Assembly (NCBI RefSeq): GCF_030053425.1
Contig: NZ_JASGBI010000001.1
Span: 3,108,001-3,172,000, forward strand
Length of the DNA: 64,000 bases
DNA from: Lysobacter stagni
GTDB lineage: Bacteria; Pseudomonadota; Gammaproteobacteria; Xanthomonadales; Xanthomonadaceae
Reading direction: 5' to 3'
Within the stretch, counting starts at the first letter, position 1; each line of letters begins with the position of its first letter. A program made the translations under genes and the position numbers. The notes under the pieces were generated by a model. That model ran no database searches, was not told the DNA's origin, and saw nothing but the letters and a program-made list of their open reading frames with translations. This document shows, piece after piece, positions 24,367 to 36,472 of the stretch.

Positions 24367-24472
24367 TGATGGATTCGCTTTTGAAATGACAGATATAGTT
24401 TTAAATGCATTTTTCTTATTCATCAAGCGGCCTAGGATGGCGCTGTCGATCCCCCCATAAGGACTCACGGCG

Positions 24473-24967
24473 ATGAAACCAATGACCGGCGCACTCGTCG
24501 CAATGCTGGCAGGGCTGTCCGCGCGTGACGCGCAAGTACCAACGCATGTGTTCCCACTACAGGGCACCTGGACCCTGGTCGCCGCGGACAAGGTCCTGCC
24601 GGACGGAAAGACGACGCGGGACTACGGCGAAAACCCCAAGGGCCGGCTCGTCGTCGATGCGCAGGGGCGGTATTCGCTGCAGATCTTCAAGTCCGAACGC
24701 CTGCATTTCACCAGCGACAGCAAGGCCGATGGCAGCGTCGACGAGTTCAAGTCAGCGGTGATGGGCAGCAGCACGCACTACGGCACGGTGACGATCGACA
24801 AACCGGCGGGGATGCTGGTGTTCGCCATCGAAGGCTCGTCCTTCCCCAACTGGGAAGGCACTACCCAGAGGCGCCAGTACACGCTGGACGGCAGCGAGCT
24901 GCGTTACAGGGTGCCGCCCCGGGCGGATGGGAGCATCCCGGTTTCCGTGTGGAAGCGGCTTGATTGA
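24473..24967 (+). CDS. lipocalin-like domain protein
   Basis: A 164-residue protein. The N terminus is mildly hydrophobic (TGALVAMLAGLSA) and may act as a signal or anchor. The lipocalin_5-type domain begins at LQGTWTLVAADKVLPDGKTT (residues ~29-48), continues with KGRLVVDAQGRYSLQIF and FAIEGSSFPNWEGTTQ, and ends in WKRL. The GTW start is characteristic of the fold. AAGG lies upstream of ATG 24473. The ligand is unknown. It is followed 60 bases later by a CHMI-like isomerase and faces a divergent LysR regulator. Confidence 0.8.
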   Translation: MKPMTGALVAMLAGLSARDAQVPTHVFPLQGTWTLVAADKVLPDGKTTRDYGENPKGRLVVDAQGRYSLQIFKSERLHFTSDSKADGSVDEFKSAVMGSSTHYGTVTIDKPAGMLVFAIEGSSFPNWEGTTQRRQYTLDGSELRYRVPPRADGSIPVSVWKRLD

Positions 24968-25027
24968 GCCTTATCCATTCATTCGGAGGCGACCGCCTCG
25001 ATTCACGCTTCAACCAATGGAGCCACC

Positions 25028-25372
25028 ATGCCGCACTTCGTAGTCGACTGTTCCAAGGCGATACTTCAGGTCCATGACGAAGAATCGATCATCACCCGGC
25101 TGCACGAAGTGGTGAATGCATCAGGGCTGTTCGAAGAATCGGACATCAAGATCCGCGTACACCCCTTCGAAACCTTTGCGGTCGGCGGAGGGCGGGAAGA
25201 TTTCATCCACACCTTCGCCTGGATCATGCAGGGGCGCAGCGTCGAGCAGCGCGCGGCCTTGTCGAAGGCCATCGTCAGCGCGCTGTCGGAGATGTTTCCA
25301 CTGCTCCCCCGCATTGCCGTGAACATCGCCGAGTTCGAGCGGGCAACCTATTTCAATCGCACGATGATGTGA
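25028..25372 (+). CDS. 5-carboxymethyl-2-hydroxymuconate isomerase-like tautomerase
   Basis: A 114-residue protein of the CHMI branch of the tautomerase superfamily. It starts MPHFVVDCSK, keeping the catalytic Pro2, and has the family blocks IKIRVHPFETFAVGG near residues 40-55 and FIHTFAWIMQGRS near 59-71. CHMI acts in homoprotocatechuate degradation, but no other genes of that pathway are near, so the substrate is uncertain. Probably under the same LysR control as the lipocalin-like gene. Confidence 0.85.
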   Translation: MPHFVVDCSKAILQVHDEESIITRLHEVVNASGLFEESDIKIRVHPFETFAVGGGREDFIHTFAWIMQGRSVEQRAALSKAIVSALSEMFPLLPRIAVNIAEFERATYFNRTMM

Positions 25373-25405
25373 CTGACTGGCCCGCGCCTGGCGCGGCCAA
25401 CCGGC

Positions 25406-26059
25406 TCAACGTTCTGGAATGATCGCTGCAGCGATGGGTGCCAGCACGGCCCAGCCCAGCTTCGCGTACAGGTTGCGGCCATCCTCCGTCGCGACGAGAA
25501 GCTGCGGCGTCGCCGAGGATCTTCTCTCAGCGCCAAGGGCGGCCATGACGGCGATACCCAGCCCCTTGCGCCGGTGGTCCGGTGCCGTTTCGATCCGGTC
25601 ATAGATGAAGGCATCCGCCGTTTCCGCCGCGCATCCGCTTGCGGCCAGATCGCCGTCGGGCGAAAGGATGCAGGCGCGGGTGACGGCCCCGGCGCGATGG
25701 ACATTCAACCGGTATCCATCCGGCAGCGGGTTCGCATCGCGGCATGCCGTCGTCGCGACCATGAAGTGGTTCCCTGGCTGGAGCTCCCAGCGGTCGGGCA
25801 GCGCACCTCGCAGTTCTTCGTCGGTGCCGCACAACTTCAGCGTGTGCCGCGGCGCCGTGATGCTGTGTGCGATCTCCCGAAAGCCATCGCACAGGTGCGG
25901 GAACACCCAGCGTTTCAATTCCGTTTCCGATTGGGTATCGACACGTATGCCGCCGCGATCATGGACCGGCGGGGGCGAGCCGCGGGCGATGGAATGTGCG
26001 GCTTGCCAGGCGAAGACGAGCTTGGGGTCGATGTGGGGCAAGGGCATCACGGATGGCAT
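25406..26059 (-). CDS. GNAT family N-acetyltransferase
   Basis: A 217-residue protein with a C-terminal GNAT domain. The acetyl-CoA-binding loop is DHRRKGLGIAVMAAL near residues 160-175 (R-x-x-G-x-G/A type), and the following strand is LLVATEDGRNLYAKLGW. The N-terminal ~90 residues contain no known domain. ATG 26059 and ATG 26047 are both possible starts. The acceptor is unknown. Single gene, convergent with the CHMI-like gene (33 bases apart). Confidence 0.82.
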   Translation of the reverse strand: MPSVMPLPHIDPKLVFAWQAAHSIARGSPPPVHDRGGIRVDTQSETELKRWVFPHLCDGFREIAHSITAPRHTLKLCGTDEELRGALPDRWELQPGNHFMVATTACRDANPLPDGYRLNVHRAGAVTRACILSPDGDLAASGCAAETADAFIYDRIETAPDHRRKGLGIAVMAALGAERRSSATPQLLVATEDGRNLYAKLGWAVLAPIAAAIIPER

Positions 26060-26169
26060 GGGGTGTCGGAAGGATGTCGACTAGAACATCGCGTCGTCTC
26101 TAGCGCTGAGACAACGTGAAACCCGGCTCTCCAAAGCAGGGAACGAAGCAGCGAACAGGTCGGCGCGCC

Positions 26170-26203
26170 AAAAAGAAAACCCCGTTTTCACGGGGTTTTC
26201 TCG
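26170..26203 (-). terminator. Rho-independent terminator after tRNA-Ser
   Basis: On the minus strand AAAACCCCG pairs with CGGGGTTTT around a short loop (TGAAAA), followed by CTTTTT. It lies 6-7 bases past the tRNA 3' end. Confidence 0.92.
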
Positions 26204-26209
26204 AAAGTC

Positions 26210-26299
26210 TGGCGGAGAGAGTGGGATTCGAACCCACGGAAGGTTTGACCCTTCGGCGGTTTTCAAGACCGCTGCCTTAAACCACTCGGCCATCTCTCC
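26210..26299 (-). tRNA. tRNA-Ser (anticodon UGA)
   Basis: A 90-base class II tRNA on the minus strand. The acceptor stem GGAGAGA pairs with TCTCTCC, followed by G and an encoded CCA (26210-26212). The D-arm has GGCCGAGTGGTTTAAGGC. The anticodon loop CTTGAAA gives UGA. A long variable arm (CCGAAGGGTCAAACCTTCCG) is typical of serine tRNAs. The T-arm is GTGGGTTCGAATCCCAC. It decodes UCA. A strong terminator follows. Confidence 0.97.
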
Positions 26300-26413
26300 G
26301 TATTGGCATCGCCTGCACCGGATCGATCCGCGTTGCGCGGCGATCCCCGTCCCGATCGACCGGGAACGCGGGCCCTGAAACGATGCGGCCCGCGTGGTGC
26401 GGGCCGCATTCTC

Positions 26414-27427
26414 TCATGCCTCGGTGACGATGCGGGGCGCGGGGGCGTTGGCCGCGGCGGCGGCCGCCTTCGCGATGTCCTCCGGGCACGGCTTGCCCTT
26501 GATCTCGCTGCATTGCAGGCGTGCGGACTCGACCAGTCCCGGGGCTTTTTCTGCGATGAAGTCGATGAAGACGCGCACCGCCGGCAGCAGGCCACGACGC
26601 GAGGCGAACACCGCATGGAAGATGCCCTGCGGCAGGCGCCAGTCGGGCAGCACCACTTCCAGCTCGCCACGCCGCACGGCCTCGGCGCAGATGGTTTCCG
26701 GCAGCAGCGTGATGCCCACGCCCTGCTGGGCCAGCTGCATCAGCATGGGGAAGTCGAAGCCCATCACGCGCGGCTTGAGCTCGACGCGGCGGACGTCGCC
26801 GTCCGGGCCGTGCAGTTCCCAGCGCTGGCGCGCGTCGTCCTCGCTCATGCTGAGGGTGACGTGGTCGCCCAGTTCGTCCGGGTTCTTCGGACGGCCCATG
26901 CGCTTGAGGTAATCGGGGCTGGCGACCAGCAGTTCGGCGATCTGGCCGAAGCTGCGCATCACCAGGCTGCCGTCGTCGTCGAGCTTGGAACGCACGCGCA
27001 GGGCAACGTCGATGCCTTCGTTGATGATGTCCACGCGGCGATTGCTGACCAGCAGCTGCACGCGAACCTGCGGGAAACGCGCGAGGAATTCCGGCAGCAG
27101 CTTGGGCATCTGCTGCTGTGCCATGCCCACCGGCACGCTCACGCGGATCACGCCGCGCGGTTCGGCGCTGAGGCGGTCCACCACTTCGTGCGCGGCCTGC
27201 GCTTCGGCCAGCATCGATTGCGCATGGCGGTAGACGCTGTTGCCCACGTCGGTCACGGCGAAGCGACGCGTGGAGCGTTGCAGCAGCCGCACGCCCAGGT
27301 CGGTTTCCAGCTGGCTGATGCGGCGGCTCAGGCGGGACTTCGGGATGCCCAGGGCGCGCTCGGCGGCGGCGAAACCGCCGTGCTCCACCACCATCGCGAA
27401 GTAGTACAGGTCGTTCAGGTCCTGCAT
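26414..27427 (-). CDS. LysR family transcriptional regulator (azoR neighbour)
   Basis: A 337-residue LysR protein, slightly longer than usual because of an Ala/Pro-rich tail (AKAAAAAANAPAPR). The helix-turn-helix is LYYFAMVVEHGGFAAAERAL then GIPKSRLSRRISQLE (residues 7-41). The effector domain has VRVQLLVSNRRVDIINEG and GVGITLLPETICAEA. The IPKSRLSRR helix and CrgA-like architecture are typical of regulators next to quinone reductase or azoreductase genes. Divergent from azoR with 120 bases between. A CxxS/C redox sensing role is not evident; an electrophile effector is inferred from context. Confidence 0.9.
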   Translation of the reverse strand: MQDLNDLYYFAMVVEHGGFAAAERALGIPKSRLSRRISQLETDLGVRLLQRSTRRFAVTDVGNSVYRHAQSMLAEAQAAHEVVDRLSAEPRGVIRVSVPVGMAQQQMPKLLPEFLARFPQVRVQLLVSNRRVDIINEGIDVALRVRSKLDDDGSLVMRSFGQIAELLVASPDYLKRMGRPKNPDELGDHVTLSMSEDDARQRWELHGPDGDVRRVELKPRVMGFDFPMLMQLAQQGVGITLLPETICAEAVRRGELEVVLPDWRLPQGIFHAVFASRRGLLPAVRVFIDFIAEKAPGLVESARLQCSEIKGKPCPEDIAKAAAAAANAPAPRIVTEA

Positions 27428-27547
27428 GGCGATAATTCCAATTCCAGAACAGTTAGTGGTAGTTGACCACGTTTATTCCATTTTGGCAACGACCTAGAGT
27501 GTTCTCACCCCGGCGTTCCGCCGATCGTTCCAAATACGAGGCCCATC

Positions 27548-28129
27548 ATGAAGCTGCTGCATCTGGATTCCAGTGCCCTTGGCACCCAATCCGTCACCCG
27601 CGAACTGAGCGCGGCCATCGTGGCCCGCTGGCAGGACGCCGTCCCCGACGTGAACGTCGAATACCGCGACCTGGACATCGACCCGCTGCCGCACCTGACC
27701 GGCCGCTCGCTGGCCAAGGCCGACAGCGCCGAGGCGGAAGCCGCCGAGGCGACGCTGCAGCAGTTCCTCGATGCCGATGTAGTGGTGATCGGTGCGCCGT
27801 TTTACAACTTCAGCATTCCCTCGACGTTGAAGGCCTGGATCGACCGCGTGGCGGTGGCCGGCCGCACGTTCCGCTACACCGAGGCCGGACCGGAAGGCCT
27901 GGCGGGCGGCAAGCGCGTGATCATCGCCAGCGGCCGCGGCGGCCTGTACGGCGACACGAGCCCGGCCGACTTCCAGGAGGCCTACCTGCGCCAGGTGTTC
28001 GGTTTCCTCGGGGTGACCGAGCTGGAGATCGTGCGTGCCGAGGGCGTGGCCTACTCGCCGCAGCATCGCGCCGATGCGATGGCCGCTGCGCACGCGTCGA
28101 TCCGTTCCCCTCTGGCACAGGCTGCTTGA
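27548..28129 (+). CDS. azoR: FMN-dependent NADH:quinone oxidoreductase / azoreductase
   Basis: A 193-residue flavodoxin-like enzyme. It has the phosphate-binding LLHLDSSALGTQSVTREL start (residues 3-20), the PFYNFSIPSTLKAWIDRV block near 83-100 and the GRGGLYG loop near 137-143, all AzoR hallmarks. It reduces quinones and azo compounds with NADH, a defence against electrophile stress (family knowledge). The adjacent divergent LysR gene is the probable regulator. Three tandem palindromes follow the gene. Confidence 0.92.
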   Translation: MKLLHLDSSALGTQSVTRELSAAIVARWQDAVPDVNVEYRDLDIDPLPHLTGRSLAKADSAEAEAAEATLQQFLDADVVVIGAPFYNFSIPSTLKAWIDRVAVAGRTFRYTEAGPEGLAGGKRVIIASGRGGLYGDTSPADFQEAYLRQVFGFLGVTELEIVRAEGVAYSPQHRADAMAAAHASIRSPLAQAA

Positions 28130-28181
28130 TCCGAGCCAGCGCGTACCGGTTCTCCCCTCCCCGCTTGAACCGGAACGCCAC

Positions 28182-28262
28182 GGGCCCGCATTGCGGGCCC
28201 GTTTCTATTGGGCGCCCGCATTGCGGGCCCATTTCTATTTGGGGCGCCCGCATTGCGGGCCC
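28182..28262. repeat. three tandem palindromes after azoR
   Basis: The core CCCGCATTGCGGGCCC occurs three times (within 28182-28200, 28213-28230 and 28246-28262) at a spacing of about 30-33 bases, separated by TTTCTATTGGG-like linkers. Each core folds on itself and the first two are followed by T-rich TTTCTATT, so each may act as a terminator in the plus direction. Too few and too palindromic to be a CRISPR array. Confidence 0.75.
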
Positions 28263-28279
28263 CTCCCCTGCGTGGCTTG

Positions 28280-28427
28280 AGCCCCTCTCCCCTCGGGAGA
28301 GGGGTTGGGGTGAGGGGTAACGAAGTCAGAGTGCTAGCCCGTGAGTGCAGTGAGGCACCGATGGTTTCCCCTCTACGCTACGTTTCCCTCATCCGCCCTT
28401 CGGGCACCTTCTCCCGCTGGGAGAAGG
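28280..28427. repeat. Xanthomonad-type CCCTCTCCC / CTTCTCCC hairpins
   Basis: CCCCTCTCCC and GGGAGAGGGG with the tail TTGGGGTGAGGGG lie at 28280-28316. A second element, CCTCATCCGCCCTTCGGGCA with CCTTCTCCCGCTGGGAGAAG, lies at about 28388-28427. Both are bidirectional hairpin elements common between genes in this bacterial group. They fill the 308-base gap between azoR and serS. No gene is seen there. Confidence 0.6.
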
Positions 28428-28437
28428 AAAGATCACC

Positions 28438-30520
<2,083 letters not shown>

Positions 30521-30530
30521 TCCGTCGGCC

Positions 30531-31844
30531 TCAGGCCACGTCCAGCGCCGCCCCGCAACCGCGCGCCAGCGTTTCGAAGCCCGGGAACGACGTCGCCACG
30601 TTGGCGATGTCGCCAATGCGCACGTCGCCCTCGGCGCGCTGCGCGGCCATCACGAAGCTCATCGCGATGCGGTGATCGCCGTGACTGTCCACGGTGCCGC
30701 CGCCGATGGGGCCCGGCACGATGGTCGCGCCGTCCGGGTGTTCCTCCACTTCCACGCCCAGTGCGCGCAGGCCCTGCGCCATGGTCGCGATGCGGTCGGA
30801 TTCCTTCACGCGCAGCTCGGCGGCATCGCGCACGGTGGTGGCGCCGTCGGCGCAGGCGGCCGCGACGAACAGCGCGGGGAACTCGTCGATCATGTCCGGC
30901 GCGAGCTCACCGTCCACTTCGATGCCGTGCAGCGGTGCGTGTCGCACGATGAGATCGGCGACGGGTTCGCCGCCCTGCTCGGTGGCGTTCTCCTCGCGGA
31001 TGTCCGCGCCCATGCGCCGCAACGCCGTGAGCAGGCCGGTGCGACGCGGATTCATGCCCACGGCCTCCAGGCGCAGCTCGGAACCGGGCACGATGCTCGC
31101 CGCGACCAGGAAGAACGCGGCCGAAGAGAAATCGGCCGGCACGTTCACGTCGGTGGCCTGCAGGCGATGGCCGCCGCTGAGCCGTGCATGGCCCGGCGAG
31201 AATTCGATCGGCCAGCCGAACGCGGCCAGCATGCGTTCGGTGTAGTCGCGCGTGGGGTGCGGCTCGTGCACGACGGTCTCGCCCTGTGCGTACAGGCCTG
31301 CCAGCAGCAGCGCCGACTTCACCTGCGCGCTCGCCACCGGCAGCGTGTAGTCGATGCCGTGCAACGCGCGTCCGCCGCGGATGCGCAGCGGCGGCACGCC
31401 GCCTTCTTCGGATTCGATCACCGCGCCCATGCGCGACAGCGGTTCGATCACGCGCCGCATCGGCCGCTTCGACAGCGAGGCATCGCCGATCAGCGTGCTG
31501 TCGAACGACTGCCCCGCCAGCACGCCGGCCAGCAGGCGCATGCCGGTGCCGGCATTGCCGCAGTCCAGCGGCGAGGCGCTGGCCCGCAGGCCGTGCAGGC
31601 CCACGCCGTGCACGATGCGCTCGCTCGCGCTGGGCGTTTCGATGCGCACGCCGAGCTGTTCGAACACCTTCGCGGTCGCACGCGTGTCCTCGCCTTCCAG
31701 GAACCCGCGCACGTGCGTGGTGCCTTCGGCCAGCGCACCGAGCATGACCGCGCGGTGCGAGACCGACTTGTCGCCCGGCACGCGCACGTTCCCGCGCAAC
31801 GGCTGACCCGCGCGGGCGATCCAGTCCTGGCGCACGCCGCTCAT
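30531..31844 (-). CDS. aroA: 3-phosphoshikimate 1-carboxyvinyltransferase (EPSP synthase)
   Basis: A 437-residue cytoplasmic enzyme of the shikimate pathway joining shikimate-3-phosphate and PEP. It contains the GDKSVSHRAVML motif near residues 24-35, LDCGNAGTGMRLLAGVLAG near 92-110, TRDYTERMLAAFGWPIEF and DMIDEFPALFVAAACADG. The Lys/Arg/Glu active-site set is visible in these blocks. ATG 31844 overlaps the hisC stop (ATGA), so it is the last gene of the serC-pheA-hisC-aroA operon. Confidence 0.97.
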   Translation of the reverse strand: MSGVRQDWIARAGQPLRGNVRVPGDKSVSHRAVMLGALAEGTTHVRGFLEGEDTRATAKVFEQLGVRIETPSASERIVHGVGLHGLRASASPLDCGNAGTGMRLLAGVLAGQSFDSTLIGDASLSKRPMRRVIEPLSRMGAVIESEEGGVPPLRIRGGRALHGIDYTLPVASAQVKSALLLAGLYAQGETVVHEPHPTRDYTERMLAAFGWPIEFSPGHARLSGGHRLQATDVNVPADFSSAAFFLVAASIVPGSELRLEAVGMNPRRTGLLTALRRMGADIREENATEQGGEPVADLIVRHAPLHGIEVDGELAPDMIDEFPALFVAAACADGATTVRDAAELRVKESDRIATMAQGLRALGVEVEEHPDGATIVPGPIGGGTVDSHGDHRIAMSFVMAAQRAEGDVRIGDIANVATSFPGFETLARGCGAALDVA

Positions 31845-33013
31845 GCGAGCACCGCGTCGAGCGCGGCCAGCAGGCGGCGATTCTCGTCGGCATTGCCGAC
31901 CGTCACGCGCAGGCATTCGGGAAGGCCGTAGCCGCCCATGGGCCGCAGCACCACACCGCGTGCGGTGAGATCGGCTTCGATCTGCGCCGTGCGTGCCCCG
32001 AAGTGCACCAGCACGAAATTCGTCTGCGACGGATACACGCGCAATCCACGTGCGCGCAGCGCGGCGGCCAGCGCCGTGCGTTGCTCGGTGTTTCGCTCGC
32101 AGCTCCAGTGCAGGTGCGCCTCATCGCCCAGTGCCGCCTCACAGGCGGCCAGCGCGGGACCGTTGACGTTGAAGCTCTCGCGCAGGCGCTCCATCACGGC
32201 GACCAGACCCGGTGCGCCGATCAGGTAGCCCACGCGCAAACCGGCCAGCCCATAGGCCTTGCTGAAGGTGCGCGTGAGCAGCAGGTTGGCGTGCGAGGCG
32301 AGCAACGCGAGCGCGGTCGCGGCGTCGGCGTCCGCGTCGGCCATCTCGGCGTAGGCCTCGTCCATCACCACGATCACATGTGCCGGCACCTTCGCCATGA
32401 ACGAGGCGAACGCGTCGCGACCGAACCAGGTGCCGGTGGGGTTGTTCGGGTTGGCCAGGTACACCAGCTTCGTCGCCGGGGTGATCGCCGCGGCGATGGC
32501 GTCCAGGTCGTGCCCCAGCGGCATGTGCGGGTGATCGTGCGGCAAGGCGTCCACGACCACCCGGTTCGCGCCCGCGGCCTGCGTGGCCAGCGCGAACACC
32601 GCGAAACCGTAACGCGAGAACACCACGTCGTCGCCCGAGCCCGCGAACACCTGCGCAAGCTGCATCAGCAGTTCGTGCGAACCGTTGCCGAGCAGGATCT
32701 GCTTCGTGTCCACGCCGTGCTTCGTCGCCAGCGCGCGCTTGAGGTCCGCGCCAAGCGGGTCCGGATAGCGATGCAGCGCGTGCAGCTGGTCGAGGATGGC
32801 GGCGCGCGCATCCGGCGACGGGCCATAGGGGTTCTCGTTGGAACCCAGCTCGACCAGGTTGGCCTCGCCGAACTTGCGGCGGAACGCGACCAGGTCGTGT
32901 CCCGGATCATAGGCCTTCAGGCCCTGCACGCCACGCGACGCGCGCGCGGCGAACCAGGCTTCGTCGTGGAGCGGTTGCGGGGCTTGGTCGTCGGAATCGC
33001 GCACGGCATTCAT
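31841..33013 (-). CDS. hisC: histidinol-phosphate / aromatic aminotransferase
   Basis: A 390-residue fold-type I PLP enzyme. It has the substrate block ELGSNENPYGPSP near residues 57-69, ANPNNPTGTWFG and DEAYAEMA, and the PLP lysine in TRTFSKAYGLAGLRVGYL. In this operon position between pheA and aroA it can serve both histidine and phenylalanine/tyrosine synthesis, as in pseudomonads (inference). The start overlaps the pheA stop by four bases (ATGA) and the end overlaps aroA in the same way. Confidence 0.93.
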   Translation of the reverse strand: MNAVRDSDDQAPQPLHDEAWFAARASRGVQGLKAYDPGHDLVAFRRKFGEANLVELGSNENPYGPSPDARAAILDQLHALHRYPDPLGADLKRALATKHGVDTKQILLGNGSHELLMQLAQVFAGSGDDVVFSRYGFAVFALATQAAGANRVVVDALPHDHPHMPLGHDLDAIAAAITPATKLVYLANPNNPTGTWFGRDAFASFMAKVPAHVIVVMDEAYAEMADADADAATALALLASHANLLLTRTFSKAYGLAGLRVGYLIGAPGLVAVMERLRESFNVNGPALAACEAALGDEAHLHWSCERNTEQRTALAAALRARGLRVYPSQTNFVLVHFGARTAQIEADLTARGVVLRPMGGYGLPECLRVTVGNADENRRLLAALDAVLA

Positions 33014-34221
33014 GCGATGGCGACCGGGTACGAGCCCAACACTTTCACGGCCTGTGCGTAATCGGCCAGGCTGTCCAGCGCGCGACGCATGGCCTCTTCT
33101 TCCACGTGACCGCCGATGTCGATGAAGAACGCGTACTGCCATAGCCCGGTATGACCCGGACGCGACTCGATGCGGTTCATGCTCAGGCCGTGCTCGGCGA
33201 ACGGCGCCAGCACGTGGTACAGCGCGCCGGGCTGGTCCTTGATGAACACCATCAGCGAAGTGCGGTCGTTGCCCGACGGCGGGAACAGCTCGCGGCCGAT
33301 GACCAGGAAGCGCGTGGTGTTGTCCGGGCGGTCCTCGATGGGGCCGGCGACGGACTTCAGGCCGTACACGTTGGCCGCGCTGATGCCGGCGATGGCCGCA
33401 GAATCGTCGGAGCTGCGCGCGCGGCGCGCCGCCTCGGCGTTGCTGGCCACCGGGATCTTCTCGGCCTTCGGCAGGTACTGGCGCAGCCAGGCCTTGCACT
33501 GTGCGAACGACTGCGGATGCGAATACACGCGTTCGATGCCGTCGAGGGTGCCGGTGCGCGAGAGCAGGTGCTGGTGCACGCGCAACTCGACTTCGCCGCA
33601 GATCTTCAGCTTCGAAGTGAGGAACATGTCCAGCGTGGACTGGATGGTGCCCTGCGTGGAGTTCTCCACCGGCACCACGCCGAAATCCGCGTGGCCGGCT
33701 TCCACTTCCTGGAACACTTCCTCGATGCTCGACAGCGGCAGGCCGTGGATGGAATGGCCGAAGTGCTTGTACACCGCCTGCTGCGAGTGCGTGCCTTCCG
33801 GGCCGAGGTAGCCGATCTTCAGCGGCTCCTGCTGGGCCAGGCAGGCGGACATGATCTCGCGGAACAGCCGCACCAGCACTTCGTCGTTGAGCGGGCCGTC
33901 GTTGCGGTCCACCACGCGGCGCAGCACCTGCGCTTCGCGTTCGGGACGGTAGTAGTCCACCGCGGCGGCGAGCTTGCCCTTGGCCTTGCCCACCTGGTTG
34001 GCGAACTGCGCGCGTTCGGCGATCAGCTCCTGGATGTGTCGGTCGATGCCGTCGATGCGCTGGCGCAGCGAGGCCAGGTCGAGCGGCGCGGCGTCGACCG
34101 GCTGCGCGACCGGCGCGTCGGCCTTGGCCGTCTTCTTCGCCGCGCCCTGCTTCTTCGAAGGCGGCTTGGCGGCGACCGCCTTGGCGGGCTTCTTCGTGTT
34201 CCCGTCGGATTTCCTGGTCAT
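33010..34221 (-). CDS. pheA: chorismate mutase / prephenate dehydratase (P-protein)
   Basis: A 403-residue bifunctional enzyme converting chorismate to phenylpyruvate. The chorismate mutase domain begins at LDLASLRQRIDGIDRHIQEL (residues ~47-66). The prephenate dehydratase domain has IGYLGPEGTHSQQAVYKHFG, VPVENSTQGTIQSTLDMF and the catalytic DNTTRFLVIG. A C-terminal ACT domain with ESRPGHTGLWQYAFFIDI senses phenylalanine. Unusually, the first ~45 residues form a Lys/Ala-rich basic tail (KKPAKAVAAKPPSKKQGAAK) absent from most P-proteins. It lies 13 bases after serC. Confidence 0.96.
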   Translation of the reverse strand: MTRKSDGNTKKPAKAVAAKPPSKKQGAAKKTAKADAPVAQPVDAAPLDLASLRQRIDGIDRHIQELIAERAQFANQVGKAKGKLAAAVDYYRPEREAQVLRRVVDRNDGPLNDEVLVRLFREIMSACLAQQEPLKIGYLGPEGTHSQQAVYKHFGHSIHGLPLSSIEEVFQEVEAGHADFGVVPVENSTQGTIQSTLDMFLTSKLKICGEVELRVHQHLLSRTGTLDGIERVYSHPQSFAQCKAWLRQYLPKAEKIPVASNAEAARRARSSDDSAAIAGISAANVYGLKSVAGPIEDRPDNTTRFLVIGRELFPPSGNDRTSLMVFIKDQPGALYHVLAPFAEHGLSMNRIESRPGHTGLWQYAFFIDIGGHVEEEAMRRALDSLADYAQAVKVLGSYPVAIA

Positions 34222-34234
34222 CGTTCCTGCTGCC

Positions 34235-35320
34235 TCAGCCGTGTGCCTGCTGGAATTGGCGCATGAAGGCGGCCAGCGCCTGCACGCCTTCTTCCGGCAT
34301 GGTGTTGTAGATCGACGCGCGCATGCCACCGAGCACGCGGTGCCCCTTCAGCGAGATCAGCCCCGCCGCCTTGGCGTCCTTGAGGAACGCCGCGTCGAGC
34401 GCGGGGTCGTGCAGGAAGAACGGAACGTTCATCCGCGAGCGGACGCCCGGCGCGATTTCGTTTCGATAGAAACCACCGGAACCGTCGATGGTGTCGTACA
34501 GCAGCTTCGACTTGCGCGCATTGCGTCGCGCGAACTCCTCCACGCCGCCCTGCGCCAGCATCCACTTGAACACCAGCCCGGCGAGGTACCAGTTCCACGT
34601 GGGCGGCGTGTTGAGCATCGAGTCGTTGGCCGCATGCGAGGCGTAGCTGAAGATGTCGGCGCGCGGCTGGCCGGCGCGCTCGAGCAGGTCGCGGCGGACG
34701 ATGACCACCGTCACGCCGACCGGGCCCAGGTTCTTCTGCGCACCGCCGTAGATCACGCCAAAGCGCGACACGTCCAGCGGTTCGGAGGCGATGGACGAAC
34801 TGAAATCGGCGAACAGCGGCGCGTTGTCCACGTCGGGAATGTCGCGGAACTCCACGCCGTGGATGGTCTCGTTGGCGGTGTAGTGCACATAGGCCGCGTC
34901 CTTCGACAAGCGCCAGTCGGCGCGGGCCGGGATGTCGCGGAAACCGCCGGCCTCGCCATCGGCGGCGATGTTCACGTTCACGTAGGGTCGTGCCTGCTTG
35001 ATCGCGGTCTTGCCCCAGTGGCCGGTGACCACGTAATCCACGGTCTGGCCCGGTGCGGCAAAGTTCAGCGCCAGCAGTGCCTGCTGCGCGGTCGCACCGC
35101 CGGCGAGGAACAGCACCGCGTAGTCGTCGGGAATGGACATCAGCGTGCGCAGGTCGGCTTCGGCCTGGCGCGCGACCTCCATGAACTCGGGCCCGCGATG
35201 GCTCAGCTCCACGATCGAGGCGCCCGCGCCGTCCCATTCGAGCATTTCGGCCTGGGCCTGCCGCAGAACCGCCTCGGGCAGGGTCGCGGGGCCGGCACTG
35301 AAATTGAAGGCGCGGGACAT
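34235..35320 (-). CDS. serC: phosphoserine aminotransferase
   Basis: A 361-residue PLP enzyme of serine and pyridoxine synthesis. It begins [19 protein letters not shown]. It shows [18 protein letters not shown] near residues 70-87, [20 protein letters not shown], the PLP lysine in [16 protein letters not shown], and [14 protein letters not shown] near the end. The length is standard. It is the first gene of the serC-pheA-hisC-aroA operon and is divergent from msrP with 179 bases between them, which should hold both promoters. Confidence 0.97.
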   Translation of the reverse strand: MSRAFNFSAGPATLPEAVLRQAQAEMLEWDGAGASIVELSHRGPEFMEVARQAEADLRTLMSIPDDYAVLFLAGGATAQQALLALNFAAPGQTVDYVVTGHWGKTAIKQARPYVNVNIAADGEAGGFRDIPARADWRLSKDAAYVHYTANETIHGVEFRDIPDVDNAPLFADFSSSIASEPLDVSRFGVIYGGAQKNLGPVGVTVVIVRRDLLERAGQPRADIFSYASHAANDSMLNTPPTWNWYLAGLVFKWMLAQGGVEEFARRNARKSKLLYDTIDGSGGFYRNEIAPGVRSRMNVPFFLHDPALDAAFLKDAKAAGLISLKGHRVLGGMRASIYNTMPEEGVQALAAFMRQFQQAHG

Positions 35321-35499
35321 GAAACGCTCCGGTCAGCAAGGCGAAGAAAGGGTGAGCGGCCAAGTATGCCGCACTGCAGCAGCCTGCGGTTTCATGGTTT
35401 CGCACGCAACTTTGCCGACGGTATGCGGTCAGCTTCTATAGTGCGCAAGCGGCGCATTCGCGTTGCTGCACAAGCCCGCTCGCCGAAGCCGGAGTTGTC

Positions 35500-36468
<969 letters not shown>

Positions 36469-36472
36469 GCGC

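Noticed and set aside
28182..28262. Possible short CRISPR array
   Set aside because: Only three copies, each repeat is a self-complementary hairpin with T-rich linkers, spacers are ~15 bases and similar to each other, and no cas genes are present.
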